Shown: positions 48,808 through 57,399 of the stretch, in pieces
Numbering within the stretch: the stretch's first letter is position 1
How the letters are laid out: every line of letters begins with the position of its first letter
Assembly (NCBI GenBank): GCA_018268955.1
Contig: JAFDVO010000004.1
Coordinates: forward strand, 62,001 to 126,000
From: Acidobacteriota bacterium
GTDB taxonomy: Bacteria; Acidobacteriota; Vicinamibacteria; Vicinamibacterales; CAVVIG01
Length of the DNA stretch: 64,000 nucleotides
Direction: 5' to 3'
Position numbers and translations under genes: made by a program
Notes under the pieces: generated by a model
What the model was told of the DNA's origin: nothing
Database searches by the model: none
What the model saw: the letters and a program-made list of their open reading frames with translations, nothing else

Positions 48808-48862
48808 AATGCAGGAACGCAGTAATGCACGGCACGGCCCCGCATTGCTGCATTCGAGCATT
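48808..48862. repeat. Imperfect inverted repeat of octamer-type units
   Basis: A 21-base left arm (48808-48828, AATGCAGG-like units) and right arm (48842-48862) are about 80 percent complementary around a 13-base loop. It lies between two convergent genes and could fold into a terminator-like stem. The units match the array at 10055-10094. Confidence 0.65.
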
Positions 48863-48889
48863 GCTGCTTCCACAGCACGGATGCGGCGG

Positions 48890-49816
48890 CTACTTCCCTC
48901 CCGCCTCGGCTGCGATTGCGCGGATGAACCGCTCGGACGTCGTCGCACCCTGCGGGACCTTGCTGTCCCACTCGGCCGTCGGCCTGGCGGCGACGATCTC
49001 GTCGGCGGTCCTGCCCTGCTTCACGAGCGCGACCACCTTCTCGCGAATGGCGATCGCCATGTCGCGGTGGGCGAGGATGTCCGACTTGCTGACCACGGTA
49101 CCGTGGCCAGGCACGAACCTGGTGCCGGGGCCCCCCGCGTCAGCCAGCTGCGTGAGCCCATCGATCAGGCCCTGCACCGATCCGCCGCTGTTCCGATCCG
49201 GAAACGGATAGCCGACCTGCCGGTAGAAGTCGCCGGTCATGATCACGTCGGCCTTGGGGAACTTCACCATGGTGTCCCCGTCGGTGTGGGCGTTGCGGAC
49301 ACGAATCAGCTGGATGTCCTCGCCGTCCATGTGCACAGTGACCGGGCCGTCGTACGTGATGGTCGCCAACGCGCCGGGAGGCGCGGGGCGGGCCCCGCCG
49401 GCAAGGCGGCTCCGCAGCTGGTCGCTCGAGAGGAGCACCACGCCAAGCTTCGCGAAGTTCTCGTTGCCGCCGGTGTGATCGGGATGCACGTGTGTGTTGA
49501 CCATGAAGCGGATCGGCGCGTTGGTGATCTGCTTGATGGCCGCGACGATCTTCTCGGTGAGCGGCGCGTACTGCGTGTCGACCATGAACACGCCATCGGG
49601 GCCAACCAGGATGCCGATGGTGCCGCCCGATCCCTCGAGCGTGTAGAAGTTCTCCGCGAGCTTCGTGGCCTTGATCTCGACCTTGCTGAAGTCCTGCTGC
49701 GGCGCGGCCGCCGGCGCCGCCGGCGCCTGCGCGAGGGCCGCTCCGGACAGGAGCGCCACCACGCTGCACGTGCCGATCGCGATCCTGCTGACCCGCAATA
49801 CTGTGGTGCTCTTCAT
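48890..49816 (-). CDS. Secreted MBL-fold metallohydrolase
   Basis: A 308-residue protein from the ATG at 49816 (GAGGGGC just upstream). Signal peptide about 1-30 (ending AALAQ). Zinc motif THVHPDHTGG (HxHxDH), then RNAHTDGDTMV and VPGHGTVV supply further ligands. The layout fits the group of periplasmic MBL proteins found in acidobacteria (quinoprotein-relay/cyclase type) rather than the B3 lactamase at 16985; it has a D/H set but no B3-specific C-terminal SHA block. Substrate unknown. It is separated from peroxiredoxin by a heptamer array. Confidence 0.85.
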   Translation of the reverse strand: MKSTTVLRVSRIAIGTCSVVALLSGAALAQAPAAPAAAPQQDFSKVEIKATKLAENFYTLEGSGGTIGILVGPDGVFMVDTQYAPLTEKIVAAIKQITNAPIRFMVNTHVHPDHTGGNENFAKLGVVLLSSDQLRSRLAGGARPAPPGALATITYDGPVTVHMDGEDIQLIRVRNAHTDGDTMVKFPKADVIMTGDFYRQVGYPFPDRNSGGSVQGLIDGLTQLADAGGPGTRFVPGHGTVVSKSDILAHRDMAIAIREKVVALVKQGRTADEIVAARPTAEWDSKVPQGATTSERFIRAIAAEAGGK

Positions 49817-49904
49817 GTGCCCCTCGCTGTCGTTCGATGGTCCCAATGCACGAAGGGCAGCAGGTCCCCGGGAGACGCCTGCTGCCCACCGCACGCTTCC
49901 GATT

Positions 49905-49932
49905 TCTAACGTCTGACGTCTAACGTCTCACG
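49905..49932. repeat. Heptamer array (TCTAACG), four units
   Basis: Four in-phase units close to TCTAACG, read GACGTTA-like on the other strand, the same unit as at 35130-35178. Located just after the peroxiredoxin stop codon (49945, leftward). Confidence 0.8.
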
Positions 49933-49944
49933 TCGGAACGCACC

Positions 49945-50577
49945 CTACTTCGGCTGCTGCGTCACCCGCAGGTACGGCTTCTTCGCCACGTATCCCGGGA
50001 ACCGCGTCTTGGCATCCTCGTCCGACACGTTCAGCGCGATGATGACGTCCTCGCCCGGCTTCCAGTCTGCGGGCGTGGCGACCGAGTGCTTCGCCGTGAG
50101 CTGCAGCGAGTCGATGACGCGAAGCAGTTCGAGGAAGTTGCGGCCGGTGCTCGCCGGATAGGTGAACGTCAGCTTCAGCTTGTTGTCGGGACCGATGATG
50201 AACACCGAACGGACCGTGGCCGTGTCGCTCGCGTTGGGGTGAATCATGTCGTACGCGTTGGCGATCGACTTGTCCGGGTCCGCGATCAGCGGGTAATTCA
50301 GCGCGTGTCCGGTGACGTCGCAGATGTCACCGACCCAGCGATTGTGCGAGTCGAGCGGGTCGACGCTGATGCCGATCACCTTCACGTTCCGCTTGTCGAA
50401 CTCCGGCTTCAGCCCGGCAACGGCCCCCAGTTCCGTGGTGCAGACCGGCGTGAAGTCCTTCGGGTGCGAGAAGAGGATCGCCCAGCTCCCCTCCTTCCAC
50501 TTGTGGAACGAATCGATGTGGCCAGCCGTGGTATCGGCCGCGAAGTCCGGGACCACGTCCCCGAGTCGAAGTGGCAT
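49945..50577 (-). CDS. 1-Cys peroxiredoxin (Prx6 type)
   Basis: A 210-residue thiol peroxidase with the ATG at 50577 eight bases after AAGGAG. Catalytic block HPKDFTPVCTTEL with the peroxidatic Cys46. No resolving Cys in the usual 2-Cys position is visible, consistent with Prx6-type enzymes. The C-terminal domain ends GYVAKKPYLRVTQQPK. It detoxifies hydrogen and organic peroxides in the cytosol; an external thiol must reduce it. Located 36 bases after the TlpA-like gene on the same strand, so co-expression is possible. Confidence 0.94.
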   Translation of the reverse strand: MPLRLGDVVPDFAADTTAGHIDSFHKWKEGSWAILFSHPKDFTPVCTTELGAVAGLKPEFDKRNVKVIGISVDPLDSHNRWVGDICDVTGHALNYPLIADPDKSIANAYDMIHPNASDTATVRSVFIIGPDNKLKLTFTYPASTGRNFLELLRVIDSLQLTAKHSVATPADWKPGEDVIIALNVSDEDAKTRFPGYVAKKPYLRVTQQPK

Positions 50578-50613
50578 CGTCAATCTCCTTGAGTGCGGAA
50601 AGCGCTGATTGTA

Positions 50614-51843
50614 TCAGTGGCTCGTCGGGACCTTCTCGGCGAGCAGGCGCTCGATTTCGGCGCGCATCTCCTTCTTGCTCTCCGCGTGCACGGTGCCGGT
50701 CGCCACGCTCGCGAACCCGGCGTGCACGGTGCGGACACGCCCATCCTTCCCCAGCACGAACGTCGTCGGGAACGCGTTGAGGTTCTCGGCCTGCGCGAGC
50801 TTGGCCGGCGCATCCTCCGGTTCACCGACGAGCAGGTACGGGTACTCGATCCCGAACTGCTTGATGAACGCTTTCGGACGCACGGGGTTCTTCAGCTGGT
50901 CCGGCTCCTCGAAGCCGAGCGCCACGATCTCGAGGCCACGCTGATGGTAGGCCTTGTACAGCTCGACGAGGAACGGCGCCTCGTCGTGGCAGTTCGGGCA
51001 CCAGCTGCCAGTGACGCTGATCAGCACGACCTTGTTCCGGAACCGCTCGTCGGTGTTCGACACGGTCTTGCCGGTGAGGTCCGGATAGCTGAAGCGGAAG
51101 GGCTCGGAGGGATTCTTCATCCGCGTGAACTGGGTCGGGCTTGTGGGCGCCGCCTGGTTCGCACGGGGATCGCTCAGCTTGTACGCGGGCAGTTTCTGCT
51201 GGCCGTTCTGCAGCAGTTCGAGGCTGCCGTCCGCGTTCACGGTGATCTCGTACTTCACCGGGCGCGCACCGGAGAAATGGCTGATGAGGAACTTGCCGTT
51301 CGCGTACCGTCCGCTCAGCGTGCCGGTGTCGCCGTCGATGCGGAGGATCGACGCCGACACCTCGGCGCCGGACTGCCGGACGATGAAGCGCCAGGCAGAC
51401 TCGCCCTTGGAGCTCTTCGTCGGAATCCGCCACTCGCCGGCGATGTTCGGTGCCTTCTCCGCCGCCGCCCTGCTGGCGACTGCGCGGGTCGCACGGAACG
51501 GGTAGGCCGCACCACGCGTGCCGCGGTCGTACTTGCCCTCGAGCGCGTCGCCCTTGAGGGTGGCAATCACGCGTGCGCCGTACTGGTCGAACCGCAGGTC
51601 CACCGTGCCGTTCTCGAAGGTGCCGGGCTGCGAGGGCACCTTGACGTCGCCGTCGAAGAAGTAGCCGCGGTAGGTCCCGTTCGTGTTGGAGATCTCGAAC
51701 CGGAACGGGATCTCGATGGTGTTGTTCGACACGCTGACTACGCCGTCCCACTGCCCCGCGGGTGAGGCGGTCTGCGCCGCGAGCGGCGCCGCAAGGGCGA
51801 GCACCAGTGCCGCGGTCGGAGTCAGCCGAGCAAAGACCTTCAT
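50614..51843 (-). CDS. Periplasmic TlpA-like thioredoxin-fold protein with N-terminal beta domain
   Basis: A 409-residue secreted protein: signal peptide about 1-24, an N-terminal beta-rich region with two similar halves (SVSNNTIEIPFRFEISNTNG and KSSKGESAWRFIVRQSGAEVS), then a C-terminal TlpA-like domain (about 250-400) with the redox motif WCPNC (W281-C285) and LNAFPTTFVLGKDGRV. It acts as a disulfide/thiol redox protein in the periplasm, fitting cytochrome c maturation or peroxide defence. Next gene on the strand is peroxiredoxin. Confidence 0.86.
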   Translation of the reverse strand: MKVFARLTPTAALVLALAAPLAAQTASPAGQWDGVVSVSNNTIEIPFRFEISNTNGTYRGYFFDGDVKVPSQPGTFENGTVDLRFDQYGARVIATLKGDALEGKYDRGTRGAAYPFRATRAVASRAAAEKAPNIAGEWRIPTKSSKGESAWRFIVRQSGAEVSASILRIDGDTGTLSGRYANGKFLISHFSGARPVKYEITVNADGSLELLQNGQQKLPAYKLSDPRANQAAPTSPTQFTRMKNPSEPFRFSYPDLTGKTVSNTDERFRNKVVLISVTGSWCPNCHDEAPFLVELYKAYHQRGLEIVALGFEEPDQLKNPVRPKAFIKQFGIEYPYLLVGEPEDAPAKLAQAENLNAFPTTFVLGKDGRVRTVHAGFASVATGTVHAESKKEMRAEIERLLAEKVPTSH

Positions 51844-51897
51844 GCGTCCTGTCCTTTCGTGACGTCAGCCTGAACGGATCCGGGCGCCAAAACAAAA

Positions 51898-51929
51898 AAG
51901 CCCGGAAAGGATAAACCCTCCGGGCTTCG
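51898..51929 (-). terminator. Rho-independent terminator after threonine synthase
   Basis: AAGCCCGGA and TCCGGGCTT form a nine-base stem with an AT-rich loop; on the minus strand it is followed by TTTTTT. It lies about 150 bases downstream of the leftward threonine synthase stop and just before the TlpA-like gene's leader. Confidence 0.85.
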
Positions 51930-52077
51930 GTCGATCACTGTGTGTCTGGTTCTGGCAACGCGTTACGGCTGCAGGCACAGCAAGGCCGGGCTGGAGGGAT
52001 CTCCGCCACAACAACAGGCTGCGCAGGCGAACCGGACGTGCATGGCGGTCAGTTGTACGCGACGCTGAAGGCCGCTG

Positions 52078-53259
52078 TCAAGACCGGCCCGCGAGCGCAT
52101 CGAGGTACTTCAGCGCGCCGCCGGTGTTGAAGAGCACGACGCTCTCGTGCCGCTGGATGATGCCGCGGGTCAGCAGCCGCTCGAGCGCGGCGAGTGCGGC
52201 GCCCCCCTCGGGCGCGGCGCTGACCCCTTCCGCGGATCCAATCCTGATCATCCCGTCGATCATCTCGGTGTCGGGCACCGAGAGCGCCGTACCGCCGCTC
52301 TCCCGCACGGCCCGCAGGATGAGGAAGTCCCCGATGGCGCGCGGCACGCGCAGCCCATCGGCGACGGTCGCCGCATGCTCCCACATCGGGGCCTTCTCGA
52401 GCCCCTGGTCGAAGGCTCGGACGATCGGTGCGCACCCGTCGGCCTGGACAGAGACCATGCGCGGGCGCTGCTGCGGGGCGACCCAGCCGATCGCCTCCAT
52501 TTCCTCGAACGCCTTCCACATGCCGACCATGCCGGTACCGCCGCCGGTCGGGTAGAGAATCCAGTCCGGATAGCGCCAGCCCATCTGCTCAGCCAGCTCG
52601 TACGCCATCGTCTTCTTGCCTTCGATGCGGTACGGCTCCTTCAGCGTGGAGACGTCGTACCACCCGAGTGGCGCCCCCTTCTCCGCCGCGACGCGGGCCG
52701 CATCCGTGATGAGGCCGTCGACAAGCGTCACCGCCGCACCGTAGAGGAGGCACTCGCGCGCGAACGGGGTCTTCACATCCTTCGGGAGGAAGACCTCGGC
52801 GCGCAGTCCCGCTTTCGCCGCGTACGCCGCCATCGCGTTTCCGGCGTTGCCGGCTGACGGCACCGACACCGTCTCGACGCCGAGGCCCCTCGCGCGGGTG
52901 ATGGCGGCCGACTGGCCGCGTGCCTTGAACGAGTTGGTGGGATTCAGCGACTCGTCCTTGATGAACAGCCGCTCCATCCCGAGTCGGCCACCCAGCCGCG
53001 TGGCGTGGACGAGCGGCGTGAACCCCTCGCCGAGCGACACTGGCCTCTCCCCGTCGAAGACCGGCATCAGCTCCCGATAGCGCCACATGGTCGGTTCGCG
53101 CCCGACCAGCGACTCTCGCCCCCACACCCGTGCGGCGGCGAGATCGTACCGGGCGAGCAGGGGCGCTCCGCAGCGGCACAAGTGGTGGCGAGCGCGAGGG
53201 TCGAGGGGCGGCGCCCCGCACGGAACAGCACATTCGAGGTGAGTGAACCAGGTCGGCAC
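52078..53259 (-). CDS. thrC: Threonine synthase
   Basis: A 393-residue PLP enzyme converting O-phosphohomoserine to threonine. The GTG at 53259 is chosen because AAGGAA lies eight bases upstream. Zinc-ribbon-like N-terminus with cysteines in LECAVPCG and HLCRCGAPL. PLP lysine in NPTNSFKARGQSAA; phosphate-binding SAGNAGNAMAAYAAKAG; C-terminal VVLFNTGGALKY. The zinc-ribbon form resembles class II threonine synthases of archaea and related bacteria. Single gene, terminator downstream. Confidence 0.93.
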   Translation of the reverse strand: MPTWFTHLECAVPCGAPPLDPRARHHLCRCGAPLLARYDLAAARVWGRESLVGREPTMWRYRELMPVFDGERPVSLGEGFTPLVHATRLGGRLGMERLFIKDESLNPTNSFKARGQSAAITRARGLGVETVSVPSAGNAGNAMAAYAAKAGLRAEVFLPKDVKTPFARECLLYGAAVTLVDGLITDAARVAAEKGAPLGWYDVSTLKEPYRIEGKKTMAYELAEQMGWRYPDWILYPTGGGTGMVGMWKAFEEMEAIGWVAPQQRPRMVSVQADGCAPIVRAFDQGLEKAPMWEHAATVADGLRVPRAIGDFLILRAVRESGGTALSVPDTEMIDGMIRIGSAEGVSAAPEGGAALAALERLLTRGIIQRHESVVLFNTGGALKYLDALAGRS

Positions 53260-53396
53260 GCGTTGACGTTCCTTCGTGATGCCGCGCAGTGTCAAGCGGC
53301 GCCGTGCATCTGTATTAAATTCCTGTAGCTATCCTCCAGTTCCGCCGACACAGGAAGTTACGCGCCGGGCTGTCCGGCGCGAGGAGAACTCAATCG

Positions 53397-54935
53397 ATGC
53401 TCAAGAAAGTCGCGATAGGGCTGGTCGTCCTGATGCTGGTGCTCGGCGTTGGCGGGTTCTTCTGGGCCCGCTCGGTCCTGGCCACCGACGCGGTCCGCAC
53501 TGCGCTTGCCGATCAACTGTCGAAGGCGCTCGGGCAACCGGTGACGGTCGGGTCGGTCGCTGCGACCATCTATCCGCGCGTCACCGTGTCGCTGACCGAC
53601 GTGACCATCGGGAAGGACGCGCCGATCAGGATCGGTGCGCTCGACGTCGGCACCGACTTCCGTGCGCTCCTGTCGCGGCGGATCGAACATGCGGCCCTGC
53701 ATGTCGATCGGTCGCGCATCCAGCTGCCGCTGCCGCCGCTGGCGCTCGGGTCAAGCCAGCCCTCGTCGAGCGGCGCGCCGGTGGAACTCGTCTCCGTCGA
53801 CGAAGTCGTCTTCTCGAACGTGGAACTGGTCAGCCGCGGCCGGGTGCTCTCGGGTGACATCGAGCTGGTGCCGCGCGGCACGACCGCCCTGACGCTCCGG
53901 AAGGTGGCCCTCGTGGCGGACAGCGCGCGCATCGAGGCGACCGGCGACATCGCGGACATCAGCGGTCCGCGCGGCACTCTGGACATCAAGGCAGGCGCCC
54001 TCGATCTCGATCAGCTTCTCACCTTCGCGTCCGACTTCGCGGAAGGCAGCGGCGCCGCCTCGCCTGGCACAGCGGCCACGAGCACGCCGTCTACAGGGGC
54101 GGCGTCGGCCGACCTGACCGTCTCGCTCAGCGCCGATCGCGCGACGATGGCCGGAGTGTCGCTCGAGAAGGTGAGCGGGCGTGCGCACCTGAAGGGCGAG
54201 GACGTAACGGTCGAGCCTCTGACCTTCGGCCTGTTCGGTGGCACCTACAACGGGACGCTGCGCGCGAACCTCGGCGCTGCGCCCACCTTCGGGTGGAAGG
54301 CCGCGCTCGCCAACGTCGATGTCGCGGCGATGACCGCGTTTGTCGGGAATCCGGGTGTGATCAGCGGGCGGCTCGGCGCGACGGTCGATGTCGCCGGCAG
54401 TGGGGTCGACGCGGCTACCGCGATGAAGACGGCCCGCGGCACTGCGAAACTGACAATCACGAACGGCAGCGTCAAGAACCTCGCGCTCGTCCGCAGCGCG
54501 GTCGCGGCCACCTCGGGGAATCCCCAGGCGGTCCTCGCCGCAGCGCAGGGCCAGCCGGTCGACGAGCCATTCACCGAGCTGGGCGCCTCGATGTCGATTG
54601 CGAACGGGACCGCGAGCACGCCGGACCTTCACTTCATCTCGAAGGACATCCGTCTCGATGCCGGAGGGGCCCTCAAGCTCGATGGCTCAGGGGTCACCCT
54701 GCAGGGCACAGTGCAGTTGTCCCAGGAACTCTCGAAGCAGGCGAACCCCGCCATCGTGCGGGTCGCCGGCCAGGATGGGCGCATCACACTCCCCGCGATC
54801 GTTCGTGGCAACACGAGCAAGTACCAGATCGAGATCGACACCGCCGCCCTGCTCAAGCAGGCGGCCACCAACGAAGTGAAGGCACGTGCGTCCGAGGCGG
54901 TGAAGAAGGGGATCGGCGGATTGCTGAAACGCTAG
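53397..54935 (+). CDS. AsmA family protein
   Basis: A 512-residue protein with an N-terminal membrane anchor (LKKVAIGLVVLMLVLGVGGFFWARSVL) and AsmA repeats: ALADQLSKALGQPVTVGSVAATIYPRVTVSLTDVTIG, later GTLRANLGAAPTFGWKAALANVDVAAM and LDGSGVTLQGTVQLSQEL. The family forms bridges that move phospholipids between inner and outer membrane. A GGAGAACTC box lies upstream of the ATG. It stands alone with a bidirectional terminator after it; its length is medium for the family. Confidence 0.88.
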   Translation: MLKKVAIGLVVLMLVLGVGGFFWARSVLATDAVRTALADQLSKALGQPVTVGSVAATIYPRVTVSLTDVTIGKDAPIRIGALDVGTDFRALLSRRIEHAALHVDRSRIQLPLPPLALGSSQPSSSGAPVELVSVDEVVFSNVELVSRGRVLSGDIELVPRGTTALTLRKVALVADSARIEATGDIADISGPRGTLDIKAGALDLDQLLTFASDFAEGSGAASPGTAATSTPSTGAASADLTVSLSADRATMAGVSLEKVSGRAHLKGEDVTVEPLTFGLFGGTYNGTLRANLGAAPTFGWKAALANVDVAAMTAFVGNPGVISGRLGATVDVAGSGVDAATAMKTARGTAKLTITNGSVKNLALVRSAVAATSGNPQAVLAAAQGQPVDEPFTELGASMSIANGTASTPDLHFISKDIRLDAGGALKLDGSGVTLQGTVQLSQELSKQANPAIVRVAGQDGRITLPAIVRGNTSKYQIEIDTAALLKQAATNEVKARASEAVKKGIGGLLKR

Positions 54936-54985
54936 TGGTTGGTGAGCTGGTGAATGGTGAAGTAGCGCAACGGCTCACACGAAAA

Positions 54986-55021
54986 AAGGCCCGCTCCCCT
55001 CTAACGAGGAGCGGGCCTTTC
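54986..55021. terminator. Bidirectional hairpin terminator
   Basis: AAAGGCCCGCTCC (54986-54998) pairs with GGAGCGGGCCTTT (55009-55021), a perfect 13-base stem. A T-tract follows on the minus side (six T) and three T on the plus side. It lies between the convergent asmA-like and mtrB-like genes and would end both. Confidence 0.85.
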
Positions 55022-55027
55022 ACGTCC

Positions 55028-55113
55028 CGACCTTCCTGGCCTTCCCGGCCCTCCTGGCCCTGCCGGCGTTACCTGCCGCCCGGCCTTCCTGCCGCCCAGG
55101 CCTCCAGGCCTGA
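55028..55113. repeat. C-rich array, period about 9-10 (CCTTCCTGGC-like)
   Basis: After the terminator the sequence cycles CCTTCCTGGC, CTTCCCGGCC, CTCCTGGCCC and similar words. It is the complement of the G-rich decamer array at 59229-59298 and of words near 10110 and 33220. Confidence 0.6.
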
Positions 55114-55134
55114 GCGACCGGAGGGAGGTGAAGG

Positions 55135-57384
55135 CTAGAAGAAGTACAGCAACCGCACGAACGCGGTGCTGCCCTTGTACGGGCGGTTCCCGTAGCCCGT
55201 GCCGAGGAAGCCGAGGTAGTCAATCCGCGGCACGCCGGTCGCGGCGGTGATGCCCACCGGGCCGTTCGTGTCGATGGTCGCGTAGTCGGTGATGTCGAAC
55301 TTCTCGTACCAGTAGCCGAGCGCCGCACCGACCTTCTTCGTGAAGTGATACTGGAAGTCGGCGGAGAGCTTCTGCCACTTGTTCGTGACGTTCGGCAGCG
55401 GGAGGAACTGGCCGAGGGCCGCCAGGCTCGTGATGCGCGGGCCACCGAAGAGGAAGCCGTTGTCCGAGTCGGCGTAGTCGTAGTTGAACCGCACCGTCGT
55501 CTTCTCCACGAGCTTCGAGAGGGTCACGAAGACGTCGACGTTGTTCACCTGCTCTTCGTTCTTCAGCGTCCAGTCGCGGTTCGCGTCGGTCCAGGTCGGG
55601 TCCGGCGGCGGGTTCGCGTTGCGGGACTTCTGGTTGGAGACGAAGCGATCGCGCCCGTAGCTGGCGCCCATGTCCACGCCGTCCATCGGCGCGAGGCCGA
55701 TCGCCAGCGTCACGTTCGTGTTGTCGTTGTCGAGCAGCCCGAACTCATGCCCTTCGCCGTTGTAGGTGTCCTTGCCCTTCGAGACGGACGCGGTGATGTC
55801 CATGATCCCCGTCGGGTTCACGACCAGCAGCAGCGTGCCGCGGTTCCGCTGACGGTCCGCCTCGTCGTAGAAGCGGAGGCCCGGCTGTGCGCCGCCGTCT
55901 TCGATCGAGGCCTGTGAGAAGCCCGCACCGATGCGGTTGGTGTGCTCGAACGCGCCACGCAGGGTCACGTACTGGTTGCCGACCGTGTCGATCGACGTCT
56001 TGAACGTGTAGTCGCGCATGTCGCTGAAGGCGCGGCCGGTCCTGGCGTAGTCGTCGTAGGTGTAGCCCACGTTGATCGCGGTGTACTTGATCAGGTTCAA
56101 CGTGCCCGTCAGGTCGAAGGTGTTCTGACGGATGTTGAAGTTCTCCGTCTCACCGCCGGTCTCCTCGGGAACCGCATCGAAGCGCACGTACTCGCGGGCG
56201 TCGAACTCCGGCGTGAGGTTCCGGTGATCGTTGAAGCGGTACCGCATGCGCAGCCCGAAGTAGCGATTCGGCCGCGAGGTGAAGTTGAACATCGCGTTCA
56301 CGCCGTGCACCTTGGCTTCCGCCGTATCACGCGGCAAGGCCCGCAGACCCGGGAACACCGCCCACACGCCCGCGTTGTTGATCGCACCGTTCGTGGTCCA
56401 CGGAATCAGCTTGTCGTTCTGGTTCATCGCGGTGAACGAGACGACGCCGTTGATGACCGTGTGCGCCGGCATCTTGTAGAGGCCGGTCAGGTTGACCGAG
56501 TTCATGCTGTTGCTGGGCGGCACGGACATGCGGCCGAATGCCGGGCCGTTGCCGTTGCTGTAGCCGCTCGCGTCGAACGGGGTGGTATCGGTCGCCCGCA
56601 GCGGGTTGTCCCACAGCACTTCCTTGATCTTGTTGTTGAAGAACGAGGCGTCCCAGGCCACGCGGATCATGCCTTCCGTCCGGACGTATTCGAGGCCCGC
56701 AGACAGGTCGTTGGTCCGGTTGTCGAGAGGCATCGGCAGTTCGTTCCCGTTGTTGAACGCGAACGACATGCCGAACGGCTGGTTGCCGCTCTTCTTGGTG
56801 GAGGTAAACGCGAGGTTGAAGCCCAATTCCGGCTTCAGGTCGCGTGCGTAGCGGAAGCCGAGCGCTTCACGCTTCGATTGCAGGTCGAAGGGTTGCGCCA
56901 GCCCGACGTAGATGGATCGGGTCGCGAGTTGCGCCGCATTCTGCGGCACCCCCACGACGCCCGGCACCTTGTTCTGGACCTGCAGCCGCGCCGCGGCATC
57001 CAGCGTGAAGATCCCGGTCTGGGTTTCCCGCCACGGGCTCGACGTCAGGTAGCTGTAGTTCAGCGGGATGGAGTCGAAGAACCCCGAGTACCTCGCTTTC
57101 CCGTCGGTGTAGCTGGCGTGGTAGTTCTGGTCCCGGTACCCGATGTTCCAGGCGCCGAAATCGAAGATGGCCTTGTCAGTGGCTTTTCCGAACTGGACCC
57201 GTGAGAAGGCGCCGTTTCGCAGGTCCTGATAGCGCTCGTACCTGGCGAAGTCGCCTTCCGTGGTCCCTGCCCGGACACCGATGTCGACAATGCCTGCCGG
57301 CTCGGTGGTCGCAGCGTCCTGTGCGTGGGCGAGAGGCGCCGCACACATCAGCGCTGCTGTCAGCATCATCAGCTTGTTGCGCAT
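55135..57384 (-). CDS. MtrB/PioB family outer-membrane beta-barrel porin
   Basis: A 749-residue outer membrane protein from the ATG at 57384, six bases after GGGGGAGG. Signal peptide about 1-22 (AHAQDAATT follows). The rest is alternating amphipathic strands ending in a C-terminal FVRLLYFF, the typical last strand of outer membrane barrels. It matches MtrB/PioB, which sheathes a decaheme cytochrome so electrons cross the outer membrane. The gene for such a decaheme lies immediately upstream, 15 bases away, in the same operon. No MtrC-like surface cytochrome is visible. Confidence 0.9.
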   Translation of the reverse strand: MRNKLMMLTAALMCAAPLAHAQDAATTEPAGIVDIGVRAGTTEGDFARYERYQDLRNGAFSRVQFGKATDKAIFDFGAWNIGYRDQNYHASYTDGKARYSGFFDSIPLNYSYLTSSPWRETQTGIFTLDAAARLQVQNKVPGVVGVPQNAAQLATRSIYVGLAQPFDLQSKREALGFRYARDLKPELGFNLAFTSTKKSGNQPFGMSFAFNNGNELPMPLDNRTNDLSAGLEYVRTEGMIRVAWDASFFNNKIKEVLWDNPLRATDTTPFDASGYSNGNGPAFGRMSVPPSNSMNSVNLTGLYKMPAHTVINGVVSFTAMNQNDKLIPWTTNGAINNAGVWAVFPGLRALPRDTAEAKVHGVNAMFNFTSRPNRYFGLRMRYRFNDHRNLTPEFDAREYVRFDAVPEETGGETENFNIRQNTFDLTGTLNLIKYTAINVGYTYDDYARTGRAFSDMRDYTFKTSIDTVGNQYVTLRGAFEHTNRIGAGFSQASIEDGGAQPGLRFYDEADRQRNRGTLLLVVNPTGIMDITASVSKGKDTYNGEGHEFGLLDNDNTNVTLAIGLAPMDGVDMGASYGRDRFVSNQKSRNANPPPDPTWTDANRDWTLKNEEQVNNVDVFVTLSKLVEKTTVRFNYDYADSDNGFLFGGPRITSLAALGQFLPLPNVTNKWQKLSADFQYHFTKKVGAALGYWYEKFDITDYATIDTNGPVGITAATGVPRIDYLGFLGTGYGNRPYKGSTAFVRLLYFF

Positions 57385-57399
57385 GTGCATCCTCCCCCG

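Noticed and set aside
48890-49816. Second beta-lactamase
   Set aside because: It has the MBL zinc motif but lacks the B3 C-terminal SHA ligand block seen at 16985-17857; a periplasmic MBL hydrolase of unknown substrate fits better.
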